Positions 1 through 4,784 of a stretch of 8,876 bases of DNA are shown here, one piece after another. The translations under genes and the position numbers were made by a program. The first letter of the stretch is position 1; each line of letters begins with the position of its first letter. The notes under the pieces are model-generated. The model saw only the letters and a list, made by a program, of their open reading frames with translations. It was not told the DNA's origin and searched no databases. This DNA is from an uncultured Clostridia bacterium (GTDB lineage Bacteria > Bacillota > Clostridia > Oscillospirales > Oscillospiraceae), in contig CALYTU010000063.1 in the NCBI GenBank assembly GCA_945487445.1, forward strand, positions 1 through 8,876, given 5' to 3'.

Positions 1-21
1 CTCGCAGATCTTTTGAAAGCG

Positions 22-144
22 GTATCTGTTCAGTATCCTGTCATTTCGAGGCGATTCATCGCCGAGAAATCCGTATTATCTACGCAAAAAGGAACGGATT
101 TCTCACTTCGTTCGAAATGACAGATGGGGCTACTGAATAGATAC
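22..144 (+). mobile_element. 123-bp MITE-like element, copy 1 (complete)
   Basis: Non-coding element with 14-bp imperfect terminal inverted repeats: GTATCTGTTCAGTA at 22-35 and its complement TACTGAATAGATAC at 131-144 (13 of 14 match). It is flanked by an 8-bp direct repeat, TGAAAGCG at 14-21 and 145-152, as expected of a target site duplication. Inside, two inverted copies of one unit face each other: TGTCATTTCGA (39-49), tip 50-63, GAGAAATCCGT (64-74), and the mirror unit ACGGATTTCTC (94-104), tip 105-111, TCGAAATGACA (112-122), separated by a 19-nt spacer (75-93). It is identical over 123 bp to the reverse complement of 2789-2911. There is no ORF that could be a transposase, so it would have to be moved in trans. 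It lies 27 bp past the recR stop codon, so it would form part of the 3' end of that transcript. The mobilising transposase family is not identifiable here. Confidence 0.82.
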
Positions 145-171
145 TGAAAGCGTTTGATCAGATAATAAGTA

Positions 172-774
172 TTACATTTCTCTGCGTCCCTCCAGGGCGC
201 GCAGAAGGGTCACCTCGTCGGCATATTCCAGTTGACTGCCCACGGGAATGCCGTAGGCCAAGCGCGTCACCTTGACCTCCATCGGTCGGAGCAGACGGGA
301 CAGGTACATGGCCGTCGCCTCGCCCTCGGTGTCCGGATTGGTGGCCATGATGACCTCCCTCACGTCGCCCTTGGCAACCCTGGCCAGAAGCTCCCGGATG
401 CGGATATCGTCCGGGCCAACGTGGTTGAGCGGCGAGATGACGCCGTGCAGCACATGGTAGACGCCGTCATATTCCCGAGCCCGCTCCATGGCGATTACGT
501 CGCGCGGCTCGGCGACGACACAGATCACGCTGTGGTTTCTGCGCGCGTCGTCGCAGATCGCGCACAACTCCCCGTCGGTGAGATTCTGACAGACGGGGCA
601 GGTATGGACCGTCTTCTTCGCCTCCACGATGGCGTTGGCGAAAGCCTCCGCTTCCCCGTCGGGCAAACTAAGTACATGGAAGGCCAGACGCTGGGCCGTC
701 TTGCCGCCGATTCCGGGGAGCTTCGCGAACTCCTCGGTCAGCCGCTCCAATGCAGTCGGGAAATATCGCAGCAT
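172..774 (-). CDS. recR: Recombination mediator protein RecR
   Basis: 200-aa RecR, close to the usual length of about 198. With RecO (and RecF) it helps load RecA onto SSB-coated single-stranded DNA at gaps. Visible parts, in order: an N-terminal helix-hairpin-helix (LPGIGGKTAQRLAFHVL, about residues 19-35); a four-cysteine zinc finger (C59, C62, C71, C74); a Toprim domain starting at VVAEP (E89) with the conserved HGVISPLNHVGPDD stretch (about 110-123) and TNPDTEGEAT (about 145-154); and the C-terminal segment with RLAYGIPVGSQLEYAD. The start ATG shares its A with the ybaB stop codon (TGATG), so translation is probably coupled to ybaB. It is the last gene of dnaX-ybaB-recR, a gene order common in bacteria. 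The stop is TAA at 172-174. Nothing is truncated or missing. The identification is near certain. Confidence 0.98.
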   Translation of the reverse strand: MLRYFPTALERLTEEFAKLPGIGGKTAQRLAFHVLSLPDGEAEAFANAIVEAKKTVHTCPVCQNLTDGELCAICDDARRNHSVICVVAEPRDVIAMERAREYDGVYHVLHGVISPLNHVGPDDIRIRELLARVAKGDVREVIMATNPDTEGEATAMYLSRLLRPMEVKVTRLAYGIPVGSQLEYADEVTLLRALEGRREM

Positions 775-1127
775 CAGAGCAGTCCGCCCAGATCTCCGAG
801 GTTCAGGCCGCCGGTCAGCTTGCTCACGTTGGCGCTCGCCTCGGCCTCGGCCATCCGCATGGCCTCATTGACCGCTGCCACGACCATGTCCTGCAGCATT
901 TCCACATCCTCCGGGTCCACAGCCTCCGGATTGATCTCCACAGAAAGAACGGTATGCTTGCCGTTGACGACAGCCTTGACCATCCCGCCGCCGACCGTGG
1001 CCTCATACTCCTTGTTCTCCATCTCTTCCTGCATTTTCAGCATATCCTGCTGCATTTTTTGGGCCTGCTTGATTACGTTCATATTGATGCCGCCCATTGG
1101 ATTGCCGCGAAAACTGCCTTTTGCCAT
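774..1127 (-). CDS. ybaB: YbaB/EbfC family nucleoid-associated protein
   Basis: 117-aa protein of the YbaB/EbfC family: small DNA-binding proteins that form dimers and associate with the nucleoid. The exact role is unsettled, but the gene is repeatedly found between dnaX and recR, which suggests a link to repair or replication. Visible features are a Met/Gln-rich amphipathic helix (NVIKQAQKMQQDMLKMQEEMENKEYEA, about residues 17-43), a beta core beginning GGGMVKAVVNGKHTVLSVEINPE (about 47-69), a second helix (DVEMLQDMVVAAVNEAMRMAEAEAS) and a short Gly/Leu-rich tail (TGGLNLGDLGGLL). Length and layout match the family. The ATG is preceded by a strong AGGAGG with an 8-nt spacer. It sits 40 nt after dnaX, and its TGA overlaps the recR ATG by one base. 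Confidence 0.96.
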   Translation of the reverse strand: MAKGSFRGNPMGGINMNVIKQAQKMQQDMLKMQEEMENKEYEATVGGGMVKAVVNGKHTVLSVEINPEAVDPEDVEMLQDMVVAAVNEAMRMAEAEASANVSKLTGGLNLGDLGGLL

Positions 1128-1167
1128 GTTTGATTCCTCCTGTTATTCGTGTCGTTTTATACTTGTG

Positions 1168-2766
1168 TTATTGTCGGATATGAAACAGCTCCGGATGCTC
1201 CTGCCCAAAGGCGACAAGGCCCTGCAGCGGATCTTCCCCGCTGCCGCGCGCGGTACGCAGCACAACCCTCGCCAGGACCGGTTTGTGGAGCAGGGCGGAA
1301 GCTTTCTCGGATACAAAGCAGCGGACATCCTCGTGGTCCACGATGCTCTTGACCAGTTCCGTCGCCGCCGCCAGCTCCAGCACATCCCCACGCAGTACGG
1401 GGACAAGGAGGTTGGAGTCGTTCGTATTGAAGTAACCGCCCAGAGAGGGCCGCCATTTGCGAACAGCGTCCACCAGATCGGCCCAGAAGGACACAGGCAA
1501 CTCCTCCCGCTTTGCCGCCTCCGCCGCAGCCGTCGGTGCGGGAGCAGACGCCAACGGTATCTCCGGCGAGAGCGCCTCGGTCGGTGCTGGCTGCTCCGGA
1601 CGCGGCGGGGGCAGCGCGCCGGAAGCCAGCGCTGTCTCGACCCGGGAGAGCCGGGCGTTGATGGCCTGCGCGTCCAGATCCAGACCCGGGTCGCACATCC
1701 GAAGAAGGCAGAGCTCCACGTCGATCCGCCGATTGGCGCTCTTGTTGAAGCCGGAGGCGGTATCCTGAAGCAAACGCGTGTGACGCTGCAGCTCTGCGGC
1801 AGTAAAGCGCCCCAACAGCGCCTTGAGCTCTTCATCGGTACACACGCCGGTGAGCATGGACGCGCCCACCCCGGGAGCGGTCTTGAGCAGCAGAAGATCC
1901 CGACAGAGACTGACCAGCTCGTCGATCAGCGCCGCAAGATCCTTTCCTTCGGCATATTGCTTTGAAAATAATGAGAGCACGCGATTGGCGTTACGCTCCG
2001 CCACGGAAGTCAGCAGCTCCCCCGCGGTCCGCGCCCCCGCAATACCCAGGGTCTCATAAACCGTATCGGCGGTGAGCTGCCCCCGGGAGGCGGCGGCGCA
2101 CTGATCCAGAAGGGAAAGCCCGTCGCGCAGCGCGCCGTCAGCCAGTCTGCCGAGCAGGTTGGCAGCCTCGGGGGTGATGTCGATGCCCTCCTCATAGGCC
2201 ACATAGTGGATGCGGGCGGCAATGTCCTCCGCGTCGATCCGCCGGAAGGCAAACCGCTGACAGCGCGAGAGAATGGTGGCCGGAACCTTGTGCAGCTCCG
2301 TGGTCGCCAGAATAAACATCAGGTGCGCCGGGGGCTCTTCAATGATCTTTAAAAGAGCGTTGAACGCCGACATGGAGAGCATGTGGACCTCGTCGATGAT
2401 ATAGACCCGCTTCCTGACCTCCGCCGGCGCGTAGATGGCGTCCTCCCGTAGGGTTCGGACATTGTCCACGCCGTTGTTGGAGGCGGCGTCGATCTCCAGC
2501 ACATCCATGCAGGCGCCGCTGTCGATGCTCTTGCAGGCTTCGCAGCAGTTGCAGGGGTTGCCGTCGACCGGATTCAGACAGTTAACCGCCTTGGCAAGGA
2601 TCTTGGAGCAGGTCGTCTTGCCGGTGCCCCGGGAGCCGGTGAACAGATAGGCATGGCTGAGCTTCCCCGTAACCACCTGGGTTCGCAGAATCTGGGTGAT
2701 GCTCCCTTGCCCCACCACGTCGTCAAAGGTCTGCGGCCGATATTTGCGATATAACGCCTGGTACAT
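1168..2766 (-). CDS. dnaX: DNA polymerase III subunit gamma/tau (clamp loader ATPase)
   Basis: 532-aa DnaX, the motor of the clamp loader that opens and loads the sliding clamp and, as tau, couples polymerase to helicase. Domain order: AAA+ module with Walker A GSRGTGKT (44-51), a zinc-binding cysteine set C63, C72, C75, C78 with family spacing (plus an extra C74), Walker B YIIDEVH (D125, E126), sensor 1 LATTELHK, the SRC arginine-finger motif (167-169) and a sensor 2 arginine in GALRD (R214). A collar domain follows, then a Pro/Ala-rich linker from about residue 377 and a C-terminal domain of about 110 residues. It is somewhat shorter than the Bacillus (about 560) and E. coli (643) proteins, with the difference in the tail. 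No run of five or more A or T occurs in the gene, so no obvious slippage site for a short gamma form is present. The ATG follows AAGGAAG with an 8-nt spacer; a MITE-like element ends 22 bp upstream of the start codon. Confidence 0.98.
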   Translation of the reverse strand: MYQALYRKYRPQTFDDVVGQGSITQILRTQVVTGKLSHAYLFTGSRGTGKTTCSKILAKAVNCLNPVDGNPCNCCEACKSIDSGACMDVLEIDAASNNGVDNVRTLREDAIYAPAEVRKRVYIIDEVHMLSMSAFNALLKIIEEPPAHLMFILATTELHKVPATILSRCQRFAFRRIDAEDIAARIHYVAYEEGIDITPEAANLLGRLADGALRDGLSLLDQCAAASRGQLTADTVYETLGIAGARTAGELLTSVAERNANRVLSLFSKQYAEGKDLAALIDELVSLCRDLLLLKTAPGVGASMLTGVCTDEELKALLGRFTAAELQRHTRLLQDTASGFNKSANRRIDVELCLLRMCDPGLDLDAQAINARLSRVETALASGALPPPRPEQPAPTEALSPEIPLASAPAPTAAAEAAKREELPVSFWADLVDAVRKWRPSLGGYFNTNDSNLLVPVLRGDVLELAAATELVKSIVDHEDVRCFVSEKASALLHKPVLARVVLRTARGSGEDPLQGLVAFGQEHPELFHIRQ

Positions 2767-2788
2767 CTGTCCGACTTCCTTTTTTTAA

Positions 2789-2911
2789 GTATCTATTCAG
2801 TAGCCCCATCTGTCATTTCGAACGAAGTGAGAAATCCGTTCCTTTTTGCGTAGATAATACGGATTTCTCGGCGATGAATCGCCTCGAAATGACAGGATAC
2901 TGAACAGATAC
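2789..2911 (-). mobile_element. 123-bp MITE-like element, copy 2 (complete, inverted)
   Basis: Exact reverse complement of 22-144 over all 123 bp. Its ends are GTATCTATTCAGTA (2789-2802) and TACTGAACAGATAC (2898-2911). The flanks carry a 7-bp direct repeat, TTTTTAA at 2782-2788 and 2912-2918; the T-run on the left is longer, so an original 8-bp duplication that lost one T is plausible. It lies between the 3' end of the SRP RNA and dnaX, with its edge 22 bp upstream of the dnaX start codon, leaving the ribosome binding site intact. Any transcript running from the SRP RNA promoter into dnaX must pass through this long inverted repeat. On the minus strand its dnaX-facing end contains ATGACA, 17 nt and GATACT, a possible but weak outward promoter. 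Element status is well supported; regulatory effects are inference. Confidence 0.82.
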
Positions 2912-2956
2912 TTTTTAATAATAATTACCAATTCAGAAATGACTTGCCATACATAG

Positions 2957-3256
2957 CACCGGCCCATGACAAGATCGCACACCTACATTTGAACTTGCGT
3001 TATCCCCGTTTCCCGGACAGCCAGCTCAGAAACGGCTGACTCACGGCACACGGAACTTGCCGCTTAATGCTGCTCGGTTCCCCGCCTGACATGGTTCACG
3101 GGATTCCGTTGCGTGAGACCGACTCCTCAACACCGCTTATTCGGACAGCAGCACAACGCAAGCCCGGGTGTAGGAATTCACTCCTGCTATAGCGGATTGC
3201 AGGTGACAGGGCACCGCTATCTCCCCGGCTAGTGCGACCTTGTCACAGGCCGGTAC
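2957..3256 (-). ncRNA. ffs: Signal recognition particle RNA, large Gram-positive type (scRNA)
   Basis: RNA scaffold of the signal recognition particle, which with Ffh targets nascent membrane proteins to FtsY. The S-domain hairpin is unmistakable: GTCAGG, stem CGG, tetraloop GGAA, stem CCG, AGCAGC (3090 down to 3069), followed by ATTAAGC. An Alu domain is also present, with AGCGGTGCCCTGTCACCTG (the UGUNR motif UGUCA is at 3208-3204) and AATCCGCTATAGCAGG, much like the Bacillus scRNA. The ends are my inference from pairing: ACCGGCCTGTGAC and the bases after it (3254 down to 3232) pair with 2980 down to 2958 in 23 consecutive pairs including G-U, closing one long terminal helix. This gives about 300 nt, longer than the roughly 270 nt of Bacillus. 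Its place just before dnaX-ybaB-recR matches Bacillus. Exact ends may be off by 10-20 nt. No clear U-tract terminator follows. Confidence 0.93.
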
Positions 3257-3278
3257 GCTTGTGACAAGTCTATATTCT

Positions 3279-3307
3279 ATTGTACACAGGTTTGCGAAGA
3301 AATGCAA
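3279..3307 (-). promoter_or_regulatory. Probable promoter of the SRP RNA gene
   Basis: On the minus strand TTGCAT (3307-3302) is followed after exactly 17 nt by TACAAT (3284-3279), a 5/6 match to the -10 consensus, with a poor -35 (first three bases only). Transcription would begin near 3272, about 15 nt before the paired 5' end of the SRP RNA. The -35 box begins 3 bp after the acpP stop codon. The transcript may continue into dnaX, since no terminator is evident between them. Confidence 0.5.
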
Positions 3308-3310
3308 GTA

Positions 3311-3529
3311 TCAATCTAATTTGGATTCGATAAAGTCGGCCAGCTCTCCGAGTGTGGAGACCTTCTCCTCCAGCTCCAGATCAATGCCCAGCTCCGCTTC
3401 CAGATCCATCAGCATTTCGACAGTGTCGAGGGAATCCAGGTGCAGGCTCTCAAAGGTGGTGTCCCGGCCAAGGTCCTCGGCGGGAATATCCAATTCCTTC
3501 GACAGATAGTTTACCAACTTTTCCAGCAT
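3311..3529 (-). CDS. acpP: Acyl carrier protein
   Basis: 72-aa acidic four-helix carrier protein. The serine in HLDSLDTVEM (S33) is the attachment site for 4'-phosphopantetheine, which carries growing acyl chains as thioesters between the cytoplasmic fatty acid synthesis enzymes. Helix I (LEKLVNYLSKELD), the conserved DSLD start of helix II and the C-terminal helix (LGELADFIESKLD) are all recognisable, and length and acidity fit type II fatty acid synthase ACPs. The ATG is preceded by AAGGAGG with a 7-nt spacer, and an upstream promoter is clear. It stands alone, with no fab genes in the window: rpoD lies upstream and the SRP RNA downstream. It could instead be a second, specialised carrier, but the sequence gives no sign of that; the symbol is therefore less certain than the family. 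Confidence 0.94.
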   Translation of the reverse strand: MLEKLVNYLSKELDIPAEDLGRDTTFESLHLDSLDTVEMLMDLEAELGIDLELEEKVSTLGELADFIESKLD

Positions 3530-3592
3530 ACAAATGCCTCCTTTTGACCCATTCGGTACGCAGTGCCAACGCGACGCTTCATACTATCATGT

Positions 3593-3620
3593 ATCATACA
3601 GATTTTTTTCCGCTTGTCAA
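3593..3620 (-). promoter_or_regulatory. Sigma-A type promoter for acpP
   Basis: Minus-strand TTGACA (3620-3615, perfect -35) is followed after 16 nt by TATGAT (3598-3593, 5/6 match to TATAAT). The predicted start of transcription is near 3586, giving a leader of about 57 nt before the acpP ATG. It lies in the 125-bp gap after rpoD, so acpP is probably transcribed independently of the dgt-dnaG-rpoD run. The spacer is A-rich. The -10 box overlaps a small palindrome (GTATGATAC), which I would not call an operator on this evidence alone. Confidence 0.75.
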
Positions 3621-3654
3621 GAAAATTTTTGTAAACAACCGATCAATTTTGAGT

Positions 3655-4782
3655 TCAGCTCAAAAAATCCTTCAGAATTTTGGAGCGGGAGGGATGCCGG
3701 AGCTTGCGCAGAGCCTTGGCCTCGATCTGGCGGACCCGCTCCCGGGTCACGTCAAACTCCCTGCCCACCTCCTCCAGGGTGTGGGCGCGGCCGTCCTCCA
3801 GGCCGAAGCGCAGGCGCAGGACCTTGCACTCCCGGGGGCTCAGGGTCTGCATGACCTCGGAAAGCTGCTGACGCAGCATATTATAGGAGGCAGATTCGGC
3901 AGGCTCGGTCACATCGCTGTCAGGAATGAAGTCTCCCAGGTGACTGTCGTCCTCCTCGCCCACTGGGGTCTCCAACGAGACGGGGTCCTGCGCGATTTTC
4001 ATGACCTCTGCAATCTTTTCCACGGGAATGCCCAGCTGCTCACTGATCTCGGAAAGCGTGGGCTCCCGGCCCAGCTCCTGGACCAGGGCGCGGGCAGTGC
4101 GGGAGACCCGATTGATGGTCTCGACCATGTGGACGGGGATGCGAATGGTCCTGGCCTGGTCGGCAACCGCCCGGGTGATGGACTGTCGAATCCACCAGGT
4201 TGCGTAGGTGGAAAACTTATAGCCCTTCGTGTGGTCAAACTTCTCCACAGCCTTCAAAAGGCCCATATTGCCCTCCTGGATCAAATCCAAAAGCTGCATG
4301 CCCCTGCCCAAATAATGCTTGGCAACCGAAACAACCAGACGCAGGTTCGCCTCCACCATGCGTTTTTTGGCGGTTTCATCTCCCTCGAAGACCCGCTTTG
4401 CCAGCTCCACCTCCTCCTCGGCGGTGAGCAGCGGGATCTTGCCGATCTCCTTGAGGTACATGCGGACTGGATCGGTGATCGCGATATCCTCCACGTCCAC
4501 GTCCATCGCGTTCAGTTCCTCCGGAAGCTGCTCTTCCATATTCAGCAGCTCCGCGTCGGTGGGCAGCAGGTCCTCGGCAGCGTCTATGATCTCAGCAACA
4601 TCCGAGACGTCGATCTCTATGCCCGCATTTTCCAGCGCGTCGTAGATCAGTTCCGTCTGCTTTTCGTCGGCGTCAATGGCATCAAGGGTTTGCAAGAGCT
4701 GCTTGGAGGTAATCTTCCCCTCCTTTTTGCCGGTTTCAATCAGGCTTTTCAGCTTCTTTTGGAGCGTTTCGTTCTGTTCCAA
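3655..4782 (-). CDS. rpoD: RNA polymerase primary sigma factor RpoD/SigA
   Basis: 375-aa housekeeping sigma factor, about the length of Bacillus SigA. It directs core RNA polymerase to -35/-10 promoters. Order: a region 1.1-like acidic N terminus (about 5-95); region 1.2 (DPVRMYLKEIGKIPLLT, 104-120); region 2 (ANLRLVVSVAKHYLGRG, then DLIQEGNMGLLKAVEKFD and the -10 reading GYKFSTYATWWIRQSI, 187-202); region 3 (about 215-290); and region 4 (LSPRECKVLRLRFGL, then the -35 reading helix-turn-helix TLEEVGREFDVTRERVRQIEAKALRKLR, 335-362). The start is a TTG at 4782-4780: the next in-frame Met is residue 92, inside the protein, and GGAGGG sits 8 nt before the TTG. That binding site lies inside the last codons of dnaG, 2 bp separate the genes, and translation is probably coupled. 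dnaG-rpoD adjacency is conserved across bacteria. Confidence 0.98.
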   Translation of the reverse strand: MEQNETLQKKLKSLIETGKKEGKITSKQLLQTLDAIDADEKQTELIYDALENAGIEIDVSDVAEIIDAAEDLLPTDAELLNMEEQLPEELNAMDVDVEDIAITDPVRMYLKEIGKIPLLTAEEEVELAKRVFEGDETAKKRMVEANLRLVVSVAKHYLGRGMQLLDLIQEGNMGLLKAVEKFDHTKGYKFSTYATWWIRQSITRAVADQARTIRIPVHMVETINRVSRTARALVQELGREPTLSEISEQLGIPVEKIAEVMKIAQDPVSLETPVGEEDDSHLGDFIPDSDVTEPAESASYNMLRQQLSEVMQTLSPRECKVLRLRFGLEDGRAHTLEEVGREFDVTRERVRQIEAKALRKLRHPSRSKILKDFLS

Positions 4783-4784
4783 AT

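Noticed and set aside
232..1965. Long open frame of 577 codons on the plus strand
   Set aside because: It runs antisense through recR, ybaB and part of dnaX, all clearly identified. Its product is low-complexity and Arg/Ser/His-rich with no recognisable domain; GC-rich codon use on the other strand explains the lack of stops.
1168..2766. Programmed frameshift in dnaX making a short gamma form, as in E. coli or Thermus
   Set aside because: No A-rich slippery heptamer and no homopolymer run of five or more was found in the gene.
22..2911. CRISPR or other regular array from the repeated CATTTCG/GAGAAATC segments
   Set aside because: The copies are far apart, in opposite orientations and without spacers of regular length; they are dispersed element copies.
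2797..2982. Small minus-strand frame of 61 codons
   Set aside because: It starts in the SRP RNA 3' end and continues through the MITE-like element, so it is composed of non-coding sequences.
3647..3665. Possible rpoD terminator: inverted repeat TTTTGAG-CTGAA-CTCAAAA on the minus strand
   Set aside because: The stem is only 7 bp and AT-rich, it includes the last rpoD codons and stop, and no T-run follows (TTGATCGG), so it does not look like an intrinsic terminator.
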